From JARFPW01 sp035464655 (GTDB lineage: Bacteria > Gemmatimonadota > Gemmatimonadetes > Palauibacterales > Palauibacteraceae): a DNA stretch of 64,000 nucleotides. The notes below the pieces were generated by a model. It did not search any database and was not told the DNA's origin. It worked only from the letters and a program-made list of their open reading frames with translations. Of the stretch, positions 16,867-24,666 are shown one piece after another (within the stretch, counting starts at the first letter, position 1; every line of letters begins with the position of its first letter). The position numbers and the translations under genes are program-made. The stretch spans positions 1-64,000 of the forward strand of contig DATHRZ010000032.1 in assembly GCA_035464655.1 (NCBI GenBank). The letters run 5' to 3'.

Positions 16867-17349
16867 CTACTTCGCCCCGTCGCCGAACTCGTGCAGGGTG
16901 GTCAGGTCGAGGATCTCATAGCGGATCACACCGACGGGCAGGTTGACCTCGACGGTTTCGCCCGGCTTGCCGCCCAACAGCGCCCGGCCGATCGGCGACG
17001 CCATCGAGATCTCGGAATTCTCGAGGTCGATCATGTCGCCGAACGCGAGGGTGTACACTTCGACCTCGTCGTCGTCGAGATCGCGCACTTTGATCCTCGA
17101 TCCGAAACCCACCCGGTCGGTGGGCACCATGTCGAGGTCGATCTCGCTGATCTCCGACAGGCGTCGCGAGATGTGGTCGAGCTTCGCCCGCACGAACTGC
17201 TGCCGCTCGAGGGCCGCCGAGTATTCCGAGTTCTCGCGCAGGTCGCCCTGCGCGACGGCCTTCTCGATCTCGTTGGGCAGCGTCACGTTCAGCTCGTGGA
17301 GAAGCGCTTCGGCTTCGTCGTTGAGCTTGTTCAACAGTTCTTCGAGCAC
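16867..17349 (-). CDS. greA: Transcription elongation factor GreA
   Basis: The 160-residue protein has the N-terminal coiled coil (1-75) with the tip motif GDLRENSEYSAALERQ carrying the acidic residues that provoke transcript cleavage in backtracked RNA polymerase. A C-terminal FKBP-like domain follows (IGRALLGGKPGETVEVNLP). GTG start at 17349 with CAGGAG seven bases upstream. It converges with mlaD (19-base gap) and follows the tmRNA terminator. Confidence 0.95.
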   Translation of the reverse strand: MLEELLNKLNDEAEALLHELNVTLPNEIEKAVAQGDLRENSEYSAALERQQFVRAKLDHISRRLSEISEIDLDMVPTDRVGFGSRIKVRDLDDDEVEVYTLAFGDMIDLENSEISMASPIGRALLGGKPGETVEVNLPVGVIRYEILDLTTLHEFGDGAK

Positions 17350-17366
17350 GGCCGTCTCCTGGAAAC

Positions 17367-17406
17367 AAAAAAATTCCGCGCCGCGACCCGGTGAGGTCGC
17401 TTCGCG
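17367..17406 (-). terminator. Rho-independent terminator of the tmRNA gene
   Basis: On the minus strand, CGCG-AA-GCGACC pairs with GGTCGC-GG-CGCG (hairpin 17377-17406) and is followed, after GAA, by seven T residues (17373-17367). It lies 14 bases beyond the tmRNA 3' end and just before greA, so greA must be reached by read-through or by a promoter overlapping this site. Confidence 0.85.
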
Positions 17407-17419
17407 GGAGGGTAAGTGA

Positions 17420-17776
17420 TGGAGGTGCCGGGATTCGCACCCGGGTCCGCGCGTCCTTCTTCTCAGGCTTCTACGTGCGTAGCAGAGGATTCGTTCTCAC
17501 CGGCCACTGGGCTCCTCAACGGCCCGCGACCAGCCAGTCACCAGGGCTTTCGCCAGTCTCGCTCGCCGTGACGATGACAGCCACGTCGAGCCAGCCCGAT
17601 TTATCGACGCCCAGTCGTCCCGCCTCGGGCGGGCAGAACGGTGGACGGGCTACGTGTTATTTACGCGGCCAGAGCCAAGTTGTCGTTGGCACTTCAAGGT
17701 TTTCCGGTTTTGACGGGGCCCGGCCCCCGACACGCTTCCTGAGATTCCACACACACGTCGAATCTAGTTCACCCCC
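17420..17776 (-). ncRNA. ssrA: Transfer-messenger RNA (tmRNA), tag ANDNLALAA
   Basis: Minus strand, 357 bases. The 5' end GGGGGTG pairs with CACCTCC at the 3' end to form the acceptor stem. The 5' AGATTCGACG and the 3' T arm GGGTGCGAATCCC are the conserved tRNA-like parts. The resume codon opens a short frame at 17690-17661: GCC AAC GAC AAC TTG GCT CTG GCC GCG TAA, encoding ANDNLALAA, a normal proteolysis tag. Together with SmpB (not in the window) it rescues stalled ribosomes. The 3' base triplet after the discriminator is TCA, so CCA must be added. Confidence 0.95.
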
Positions 17777-17806
17777 GAGTTTTCAAACATCCAACTTCAT
17801 GAGTGC

Positions 17807-17831
17807 AAAAACGGGACCGCGTCGCGGCCCC
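17807..17831 (-). terminator. Terminator-like hairpin upstream of tmRNA
   Basis: On the minus strand GGGGCCG, five bases, CGGTCCC forms a 7-bp stem (one G-T pair), followed after a G by five T residues (17811-17807). It lies 31 bases ahead of the tmRNA 5' end. No minus-strand gene is seen upstream, so it may shield tmRNA from stray antisense transcription out of the ptsN region. Confidence 0.45.
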
Positions 17832-17909
17832 GTAACTCAACACGTACAACACTACGCCGGAGGATTCGTTCCGTCAAATCGGCGCAGGGCGCCACGATGG
17901 CACGCTGCT

Positions 17910-17939
17910 TTGACAGGCTTTCCGACTCTCGGGTATGTT
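17910..17939 (+). promoter_or_regulatory. Sigma-70-type promoter for ptsN
   Basis: A consensus -35 box TTGACA (17910-17915), an 18-base spacer and -10 box TATGTT (17934-17939). Transcription would start near 17946, leaving a leader of about 67 bases before the ptsN ATG. Confidence 0.65.
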
Positions 17940-18012
17940 GTCTGATTGTGACATCATTCAAACCCCTGTGGCAGTCTCACGGCCATTCCCGTCTCCGGAA
18001 GACGATATAAAT

Positions 18013-18468
18013 ATGAAGCTACGTGAATTTTTCTCCGCCGATGCCGTCGAGCTCGATCTCGAGGCCGAAACGAAGGACGAGGCGCTGAAGGAGCTCGTCT
18101 CCTTGCTCGAACTCGACGAGAAATCCGAGGCCATCCTCGTCAAGATGCTCAAGCGCCGCGAGAACCTCGGATCGACCGGGTTCGGCGGCGGCGTAGCGAT
18201 TCCGCATTGCCGCTCGCTGGTCGTCAAGCGCCTTCGGGTCGCATTCGGACGCAAGGCGGCCGGGCTCGAATTCGACGCCCTCGACGACAAGCCCGTTCAC
18301 CACATGTTCCTCATCGTCGCCCCGCCCCTCGAAGTCACGAACCCGCAGTACCTTCCGGTACTCGGAAAGATCGCCCAGTTCTGCAAGGACTCCGACGTGA
18401 TCGAGCGCCTCGCGGAACTCGAGACGGCCGACGAATTCCTGAAGCTCCTCGAAGAAAAGGCGGCTTGA
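18013..18468 (+). CDS. ptsN: PtsN-like PTS EIIA protein (fructose/nitrogen type)
   Basis: A 151-residue PTS_EIIA_2 domain protein. The phosphorylated His65 lies in GGGVAIPHCRS, the family's active-site motif. With no attached IIB or IIC domain, it is likely a regulatory EIIA(Ntr)-like protein rather than a sugar carrier. It could receive phosphate from HPr or EI encoded at 32128-34184. The ATG at 18013 lacks a clear Shine-Dalgarno (ahead of it is GATATAAAT). A zinc-ribbon gene follows four bases after its stop. Confidence 0.88.
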   Translation: MKLREFFSADAVELDLEAETKDEALKELVSLLELDEKSEAILVKMLKRRENLGSTGFGGGVAIPHCRSLVVKRLRVAFGRKAAGLEFDALDDKPVHHMFLIVAPPLEVTNPQYLPVLGKIAQFCKDSDVIERLAELETADEFLKLLEEKAA

Positions 18469-18472
18469 GGCG

Positions 18473-18829
18473 ATGCACGCACAACTCGAATTGCTCATGG
18501 AGCTTCAGGACCTGCGAGCGCAGTCGCGCTCCCTGGCCGAAGAGTCGACTCGCCAGGTGGAGGAGGACGTGTTCGAGCTCACGCCCGACGAGGCCCGCGC
18601 GACCCTCGACGCGAAGATCGACGAGCTGGCCGAGGAGCTCGACCCGCCCGTGCGGGCGCGCTATCGCACCCTTACGGGCTCGATGGAACGGGTGGTGGTA
18701 CCCGTCCTCAACGGCGTGTGCTACGGCTGCTTCGTCGCCGCGCCAACGGCCTGGACGTCGCGCGCCGGGCCGAACGAACAGATCACGACCTGCAGCCATT
18801 GCGGACGGTTTTTGTACTACGTGGATTGA
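18473..18829 (+). CDS. C4 zinc-ribbon protein with N-terminal coiled coil
   Basis: The 118-residue protein has a helical N-terminal half (1-70, heptad-like and Glu-rich) and a zinc ribbon with Cys83, Cys86 (CYGC) and Cys107, Cys110 (CSHC), ending GRFLYYVD. This is the architecture of the DUF164/zf-RING_7 family, whose longer members are near 240 residues, so this one is short in the coiled coil. Function unproven; relatives are thought to contact nucleic acid or ribosome-linked partners. Probably cotranscribed with ptsN. Confidence 0.75.
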   Translation: MHAQLELLMELQDLRAQSRSLAEESTRQVEEDVFELTPDEARATLDAKIDELAEELDPPVRARYRTLTGSMERVVVPVLNGVCYGCFVAAPTAWTSRAGPNEQITTCSHCGRFLYYVD

Positions 18830-18876
18830 CCCCGACCTGCACGGGTCGACCCCGACCGCCGGTGGCGGGCAATCCC

Positions 18877-20796
18877 CTACCTCCGCGCCGTCTCCGCGGC
18901 CGGCCCGACGATCCGCCCCTCTCCGGTCCGCCGCGTCCAGCCGATGCCGTCGAGGTACTCGAGGAGTGGGATCAGGTAGCGACGCGTCACACCGAGGGTC
19001 TCTCGGAACTCGGTCGGGCGGGCGGTGCCGCTGGCGTCGAGCACTTCGAGCGCCGACCGACGCAGCGTCGCCTCGGCGTTGGCCGTGATGTAGAGCTCCG
19101 GGGTCACCTGCACGATCTGGCCCGCCTCGACCAGCAGCCGCAGCAGGTCGTTGACCAGGGCGCGCTCGGCCCCGAGGCGGTCGGACAACTCGGCCGGAGT
19201 GGGCGGCATGAGGCCCCCGTTCCGGATCTCGGCGAGCAGCGCCTCGCGTACCTCGGTCTCCCGGCCCGACAGCTCGACCTCGTGGTCGGCCAACCGGACT
19301 TCGGGCCCATCGACCACGACGCGACCCGCGCTCCGCAGCCGATCGATCGCCGCTTCGACGAGGGCGTCGGCGTCGTCTGAGCCGGCCGCCGTGCGCAGCG
19401 ACTCGAGCGGCAGGGCCGGCGTGCGGGGTGCGGCCTCGTGCTGTTCCCGGAGCCACGCTGCGAAGCGCCGTTCGAGCTCGTCGATGCGCGCCGGATCGAA
19501 CCAGCGGTCGCCGATCCGCCGGACGCCTGTCGTCGCACCGGCGTCCGCCACGTCGAACGCCTCGGGCACGGGGTATGGGGTCGCCAGTCGCAGGCCGTCG
19601 CGGTCGATGCCTCGCCCGCCGGCGAGCCGGACGGCGGCCGCGAACGACGCCTCGGATTCGTCGCCGAGGCAAGCCGCCCACGCGTCCGTGCGCGCCTCCC
19701 AGTCGCGCGGCGGGTCGAGCTCGGCGACCCGGGCGCCGCCCAGCAGCTCGACCGGCGAGTAGAAGCGCAGGATCATTCGGTCTCCGGCCCGCGTGACGAG
19801 GGGCGCCTCGGCGTCGAGCACCGCGAACCCGTGGTCGCCGGGCGCCGCCGCGCCGCGCTCCGGCAACTCGACGCGCGCCATCACCTCGCGCGTTCCGAGC
19901 CAGGCGCGCAGGCGGGTACCATGCTCGATGAGCCGTCGGCCGCGCTTCAGCATATGAAACGCCACGCCCACCCGGCTGACCGGCTGCCAGGCGTCGAGCG
20001 ATACCAGCGTATCGCCCCGCCCGACCTCGTCGACCGTCACCCCTACCAGGCCGGCCGCGCAGCGGCGGCGCGCCTCGATCCGCCGCAGCTCCTCGCCGTG
20101 CGACTGTAGACTGCGCACTCGCACGTCGCGTCCCGCCGGCAGCACACGCAACCGGTCGCCGATCTCGACGGCGCCGGTCCATGCCGTTCCGGTGACGACG
20201 GTACCGGTGCCCGCCACCGAGAACGAGCGGTCGACCGGCAGGCGAAACACGGGATCGCGGGGCGGAGGCTCGAGTCGGCCGACCAAAGCCTCGAGCTCGG
20301 CGCGCAGCGCGTCGACCCCGGCGCCCCGCACGGCGTCGACGCGGACGATCGGCCAGTCGTCGCGCCCCACGATAGCCCGCAGTTCCTCGCGCACCGCATC
20401 CTCGGCCAGGTCAGCGAACTCGGGCTCGACCCGGTCGACGTTCGTCAGCGCGACGACGCCGTCGGCGATCCCGAGCAGGGCCGCGATCTGCAGATGCTCC
20501 GTCGTCTGCGGCATCGGTCCCTCGGCGGCCGACACCACGAGCAGCACGGTGTCGAGGCCCGTCGTCCCGGCGAGCATGTTGCCGAGGAAATCGCGGTGGC
20601 CGGGCACGTCGACGATCCCGATCTGAGCGCCGCCGAGCTCGAGATGCGCGAACCCGATATCGATCGTCAGGCCACGCTCCCTCTCCTCGCGGAACCGGTC
20701 GGTATCGACCCCGGTGAGCGCCCGGATCAGGGTCGTTTTGCCATGGTCGACGTGGCCCGCCGTCCCGAGCACGAGGGTCTTCACCCGGTCCGTCAC
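18877..20796 (-). CDS. selB: Selenocysteine-specific elongation factor SelB
   Basis: The 639-residue GTPase delivers Sec-tRNA to UGA codons marked by a SECIS element. GTPase motifs are GTAGHVDHGKTT (11-22), the T60-type GLTIDIGFA switch, DVPGHRDF (63-70) and TNVD. The GLTIDIGFAHLEL and DVPGHRDFLGNML forms separate SelB from EF-Tu. Translation domains 2-3 follow, then a C-terminal region (about 380-639) of winged helices, including ALLAEIRNGGLMPPTPAELSDRLG and ALEVLDASGTARPTEFRETLGVTRRYLIPLLEYLDGIGWTRR-like elements, for SECIS binding. GTG start overlaps recO by four bases. The cognate tRNA is at 10768-10861. Confidence 0.95.
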   Translation of the reverse strand: MTDRVKTLVLGTAGHVDHGKTTLIRALTGVDTDRFREERERGLTIDIGFAHLELGGAQIGIVDVPGHRDFLGNMLAGTTGLDTVLLVVSAAEGPMPQTTEHLQIAALLGIADGVVALTNVDRVEPEFADLAEDAVREELRAIVGRDDWPIVRVDAVRGAGVDALRAELEALVGRLEPPPRDPVFRLPVDRSFSVAGTGTVVTGTAWTGAVEIGDRLRVLPAGRDVRVRSLQSHGEELRRIEARRRCAAGLVGVTVDEVGRGDTLVSLDAWQPVSRVGVAFHMLKRGRRLIEHGTRLRAWLGTREVMARVELPERGAAAPGDHGFAVLDAEAPLVTRAGDRMILRFYSPVELLGGARVAELDPPRDWEARTDAWAACLGDESEASFAAAVRLAGGRGIDRDGLRLATPYPVPEAFDVADAGATTGVRRIGDRWFDPARIDELERRFAAWLREQHEAAPRTPALPLESLRTAAGSDDADALVEAAIDRLRSAGRVVVDGPEVRLADHEVELSGRETEVREALLAEIRNGGLMPPTPAELSDRLGAERALVNDLLRLLVEAGQIVQVTPELYITANAEATLRRSALEVLDASGTARPTEFRETLGVTRRYLIPLLEYLDGIGWTRRTGEGRIVGPAAETARR

Positions 20797-21521
20797 GAGG
20801 GTGCGGTGAAGAAGTCGAGGGAGCGGATTCGGGAACCCTCCGCCGCGTGCCAGCGGATGAACTCGGAGAGCAACGCGAGGTGGGCGGGCGACGGCGTCAA
20901 CGACGGATCTCCCGAGGCGAGCCTCACGAGGGCGTCTACCTCGTCGGGTCCGACGTAGCGTCCGACCTGTGGGCAGCGGTGACAGCGCAGTCCGCCCGCC
21001 GCGAGGTCGAACCGGGCGGGCCGGCCCGCTTCCGGGGGCCGGCCGCAGTCGACGCACGCCGCCACCGACGGTCCGAAGCCGAGCAATGCGACGAGCTGCC
21101 AGATGCGCGCGGCCGCGACGCCCCGCACCTGCGGCTCTGGCACCTCCATCAGCTCGTCGAGGGCGGCGACGAGGAAGTCGAACAGGCCCGGGTCCGCTTC
21201 GCGCGGAGCCACGCGCATCACGAGCTCGCACAGAACCGACGCGCCGGCGAACCGGGCCAGGTCGACGCCCAGCGCCTGGCGCTCGCGGATGAGCTCGAAG
21301 CCCGACAGCGTATGCAGGTCGCGGTTCGACTTCAGGTAGAAGGTGGCCGAGCCTTCGGCGAACGGTTCGAGCAGGCCGGACAGACGGCTGCGCGCACGGA
21401 GCGCGCCGCGCGCGATCACGCTCACCGGCCCGCGGTCGCGCGTCAGCAGGCGCAGAATCTTGCTCGTGTCGCTGTAGCGGAAGGCCTGGAGGACCACGGA
21501 GTGGGAGGTGACGATCGGCAC
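20793..21521 (-). CDS. recO: DNA repair protein RecO
   Basis: The 242-residue protein starts with the RecO OB-fold (VVLQAFRYSDTSKILRLLTRDRGPVSVIARGALRARSRLSGLLEPF, about 9-55) and has a helical domain with a zinc site (CVDC about 156-159 and CHRC about 181-184). RecO loads RecA on SSB-coated single strands with RecR. The GTG start lies 45 bases after the end of the B12 operon; its end is coupled to selB. Confidence 0.92.
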   Translation of the reverse strand: MPIVTSHSVVLQAFRYSDTSKILRLLTRDRGPVSVIARGALRARSRLSGLLEPFAEGSATFYLKSNRDLHTLSGFELIRERQALGVDLARFAGASVLCELVMRVAPREADPGLFDFLVAALDELMEVPEPQVRGVAAARIWQLVALLGFGPSVAACVDCGRPPEAGRPARFDLAAGGLRCHRCPQVGRYVGPDEVDALVRLASGDPSLTPSPAHLALLSEFIRWHAAEGSRIRSLDFFTAPS

Positions 21522-21566
21522 CTCGCCAAGCTACGGATGCTCCCCGGGCCGGGCAACGCGCCCGCC

Positions 21567-22700
21567 TCAGCGCAGGAGAATGTCCGTCGAACCGAACCCC
21601 GACGAAGTTTCGTCGATCGCGTTGCCGTCATCGTCAAGCAGCAGCAGGCGGCCCTCCTCCAGGCTGTTGAACGTCACGCAGAGGAGCCGGCCGTCCTCGA
21701 GCGCCGTCGCCGCCCAGCAGTTCGCCGCGGCTCCCGCGCGGTCGCGCACGTCGATCGGCGCCGACGGACCGGCCACGAAGCTACCCGTCGCCGGGTCGAA
21801 CGACACGAGATCCGTGGCCACGAAATCGGTCGTCGAGGTGACGTACACGAGGCCGTCGGCTCCCGCCTCGATCGATACCCCGTTCGCGCCCAGCGGCACG
21901 AACGGCCCGGTCGATCGGTCCGCCACGTCCACCACGACCAGCCCGCCGTCTCCCAGGGGCTCGAACGTGCCGGCGTCGAACGTCCCGCCGAGCAGCACGA
22001 CGAGCTGGCCGTCGACCACGACGCCGCCGAGCGCGTTCCGGGCTTCGTTCGGCAGGCCGATCTCGGCGATCAGGGCGCCGATCGCGTCGATGACGAACAC
22101 GCGGCTCGGACCGAGCGGGGCGAAGGTGCCCCCGTCGTCGTCGATGAACGCGTCGATCGCCGCCAGCTCGGAGCCGATGGGCAGCACGGCCTCGACGAAC
22201 GTGCCGACGTCGGGGGTCACGGGCGTCGCCGTCGTCTCGCCCGGTGCCGCCGTGTAGACGACGTTGCTGCTCCGGCCCGCGAACCACGCCGACCCCGCGT
22301 CGTCGAAGGTGGCGCGCGACGGATTCGCGAGGAGCCCCTCGGGCTGGGGAAACGCCACGGCGGACAAGGTCCCCGTCGCCAGGTTCGCGAACAGAACGCG
22401 GCTTCCGCCGAACGAACTGATCGTCGTGACCGCGTGGGTCTCGGTGGCGTCGAGCGTCGTTCCGTCGAACGCGCCCCCGAGGTCGATCGGCTGTCCGTCT
22501 TCCGCCAGCGAGCCATTCACCGAGAACGGGGCGATCGTCTGCCCCGTCGAGTTCAGTACGAGCAGTTCGGCGGACTCCCCGGGACCGGGCGCGATCGGCG
22601 TCGGGTCGCCGGACTCGTCGTCGCATCCCCCGGCGGCCACGGCCAGCAGGAGGAAGAGCCATTTGTCGAAGTTCATGTCGAGTTTCAGCATCGGTATCAT
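21567..22700 (-). CDS. Propeller-like surface lipoprotein, possible BtuG counterpart
   Basis: A 377-residue lipoprotein (signal ending VAAGGC, Cys26). The mature chain is almost all short beta strands with repeated 'VLFANLATGTLSAV', 'VVVDVADRSTGPFVPLG', 'VSFDPATGSFVAG' type blades, the pattern of a YncE/DUF5074-like beta-propeller, perhaps seven blades. It is the last gene of the riboswitch-controlled B12 operon, 16 bases after btuB. In Bacteroides, BtuG is a beta-propeller lipoprotein that caps BtuB and binds B12 very tightly. A similar role here is inferred from fold and position; sequence identity to BtuG is not demonstrated. GAGGAG precedes the start. Confidence 0.7.
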   Translation of the reverse strand: MIPMLKLDMNFDKWLFLLLAVAAGGCDDESGDPTPIAPGPGESAELLVLNSTGQTIAPFSVNGSLAEDGQPIDLGGAFDGTTLDATETHAVTTISSFGGSRVLFANLATGTLSAVAFPQPEGLLANPSRATFDDAGSAWFAGRSSNVVYTAAPGETTATPVTPDVGTFVEAVLPIGSELAAIDAFIDDDGGTFAPLGPSRVFVIDAIGALIAEIGLPNEARNALGGVVVDGQLVVLLGGTFDAGTFEPLGDGGLVVVDVADRSTGPFVPLGANGVSIEAGADGLVYVTSTTDFVATDLVSFDPATGSFVAGPSAPIDVRDRAGAAANCWAATALEDGRLLCVTFNSLEEGRLLLLDDDGNAIDETSSGFGSTDILLR

Positions 22701-22716
22701 TCTCCTCTCGGGTAGT

Positions 22717-24666
22717 TCAACGGATGTCGACGGTCAGGCGGAAGGAGCGGCCGGGCTCCGGAAACAGCTCGACGAGCTCGTACTGCCGGTCGAGCAGGTT
22801 GTCGATTCCGGCGGCGGCGTCGAGGGTGAGCGGTCCCGGCGTGAAGCGGTGGCGCAGGACGGCGTCGAGGGTGACGAAGCTCGCGAGACGGCGCGTCGCC
22901 GCGACACTCGTCGTGCGGGAACCGACGTATGTCGCTTCGAGCCGGCCGGCCGTGGCACCGCGTCGCAGCTCGGCGGCGACGCGAGCCGTGACGTCGGGCT
23001 CGTACGGAAGCGGGTTCCGGTTCGACCCGAACCCGAGCCGGCTCCGCTGCAGCGTCAGCCCGGCATCGACGGCCCACCCGGTCGACGCTGAGCGAGCGCC
23101 GGCGAGCCGGGCTTCGATCTCGAGGCCGCGCGCCGCGAGTCGATCGAGATTCCGAGGACTCCACACGGCCCCCGAGCTGGCGAGCCAGACGATCGGCCGG
23201 CGGGTGTCGCGCGTCCACGCCGACAGCCGAACCGAGACGGACGGCTCCGAAGTGGACGCCGTCGAGGCCTCGACGCCGAGTTCCGCGTCGAGCACGACCC
23301 GCTCGGATTCCAGATCGGGATTGGCGCGCAGCCCGGGCGCTGCTTCGAAGTGGAGATCGGCGAAGGTCGGAACCCGGTAGGCCCGGCCGAGCCGCCCGTA
23401 CAGGCGCACGGATTCGCCGGGCCGAAGCCACGCACCGAGCTCGGGTGAGAGTGCCGTCTCGTCGCCGCTCATGTCGAAGCCTACCAGGGGCTCGATGCCG
23501 AAGGTCGCGTCCGCGTCCGACACGACGGTGCGCAGCGTGGCGCCCGCCGACAGCCGATCGGGGACGCCCGCGATTCCGTCCCCCTCCAGTCGCTCGTATG
23601 ACATGCGGCCCGCGACGACCGCGCCGGGCGACCCGGGCAGCGCGACCTCGGCCCCGGCACGCGCGTCGAGCGCCCGCTGATCGGTCGCCTCGCCGTCGCC
23701 GGGCGCGTAGCGCATCGACAGGCCGCGGATGCCGAGCCGCGCCGCCGTCCGCTCGCCCGCCGCTTGCCCGGAGAGCGCCCATCGACGCTCGCGCCAGCGG
23801 TCGCCGGCGAACGCGTTCGTGCCCATTCGGCCCGGAACCCCACGCTCGAGCCCGTCGAAGCGGAGCGTCCCGCGAACGTCCCCCGCTTCCCCGGCCACAT
23901 TGAGCCAGCGCGTCTCGGAATCGGCGTTCTCGCGGTACTCGGTGGGCGACTCGCCGGCCAGCCGATCTTCGTACGGAAAGTCGTTGTCGGCGCCCCCGAT
24001 TCCGGCCGCGACGCGAAGGCCGGCGCCCTGGCCCGACCACCCGGCCGAGCCCGACGCCTCGTACGCGCCATAGGAGCCCAGCCCGAAACGCGCCGCCGGC
24101 TCGCTCGCCACAGCCGGGGACGACTCCAACAGGAGGGCGCCACCCAGGGCCCCCGACCCGTAGCGCGCCGCCCCCGCGCCCCGAACCAGCGTCGCCGACT
24201 CGAGCGACGACAGCGGTACGCTCGACAGGTCGGCCTCTCCCGTGAGCGGGTCGTTGAGCGGGAGGCCGTCGAGCAACACGAGCACGCCCTCGGGCCGCCC
24301 TCCTCGTACCGACAGGAGTTGCCGGCCGCCGGCGCCCGGTCCCCTCACGCCGACTCCCGTGCGCGACGCCAACCAGTCGCCGAGGTCGCGGAACGGAAAC
24401 AGGGTCCTTGCCGGCTCGAGCCGCTCCACGGAACGGGCGAGTCCCGGGTCGAACAGCGAGCGCCGAACGTCGACCCGGAGTGCAGGCAGCCGCACAGACT
24501 CGTTGTCGGCGCCAGGCTCCGGCGTCTCCTGCGCCCCGAGGGCGACGGGCGCGACCAGGCAGAGGCCGACACATAGCGCCAGGTACCCGCCAGCTCCCTG
24601 TGAAAATCGATTTTTACAGGGTCCGCGCGACATGCATCCCCGTGCCGGCCCTCTCGCCCGTTTCAT
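22717..24666 (-). CDS. btuB: TonB-dependent receptor, BtuB-like
   Basis: A 649-residue outer-membrane barrel. After a signal peptide (ending PVALGAQE) comes the plug domain with FRDLGDWLASRTGVGVRGPG, QLLSVRGGRPEGVLVLLDGLPLNDPLTGEADLSSVPLSSLESATLVRGAGAARYGSGALGG-type elements, then a 22-strand-type barrel ending in the C-terminal aromatic strand SFRLTVDIR. Gene context (B12 riboswitch, BtuF, BtuC, BtuD) indicates cobalamin as ligand. The ATG at 24666 makes a 4-base ATGA overlap with btuD and has AGGAGG just before it. The N-terminal leader contains an AT-rich palindrome (24596-24621). Confidence 0.85.
   Translation of the reverse strand: MKRARGPARGCMSRGPCKNRFSQGAGGYLALCVGLCLVAPVALGAQETPEPGADNESVRLPALRVDVRRSLFDPGLARSVERLEPARTLFPFRDLGDWLASRTGVGVRGPGAGGRQLLSVRGGRPEGVLVLLDGLPLNDPLTGEADLSSVPLSSLESATLVRGAGAARYGSGALGGALLLESSPAVASEPAARFGLGSYGAYEASGSAGWSGQGAGLRVAAGIGGADNDFPYEDRLAGESPTEYRENADSETRWLNVAGEAGDVRGTLRFDGLERGVPGRMGTNAFAGDRWRERRWALSGQAAGERTAARLGIRGLSMRYAPGDGEATDQRALDARAGAEVALPGSPGAVVAGRMSYERLEGDGIAGVPDRLSAGATLRTVVSDADATFGIEPLVGFDMSGDETALSPELGAWLRPGESVRLYGRLGRAYRVPTFADLHFEAAPGLRANPDLESERVVLDAELGVEASTASTSEPSVSVRLSAWTRDTRRPIVWLASSGAVWSPRNLDRLAARGLEIEARLAGARSASTGWAVDAGLTLQRSRLGFGSNRNPLPYEPDVTARVAAELRRGATAGRLEATYVGSRTTSVAATRRLASFVTLDAVLRHRFTPGPLTLDAAAGIDNLLDRQYELVELFPEPGRSFRLTVDIR
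24596..24621. promoter_or_regulatory. AT-rich 26-bp palindrome inside the btuB leader sequence
   Basis: CCCTGT-GAAAATCGATTTTT-ACAGGG pairs at 12 of 13 positions about its centre. It encodes the PCKNRFSQG part of the BtuB signal region with codons (TGT, AAA, AAT, TTT) unlike the GC-rich surroundings. It could be an operator or an RNA hairpin tuning btuB; function unproven. Confidence 0.5.

Noticed and set aside
17391..17945. Plus-strand open frame across the tmRNA
   Set aside because: The region folds and reads as tmRNA on the minus strand, with a standard tag peptide and acceptor stem.
18820..18876. UGA at the end of the zinc-ribbon gene as a possible selenocysteine codon
   Set aside because: The protein already ends as family members do, the convergent gap is only 47 bases, and no clear SECIS hairpin follows at the right distance.
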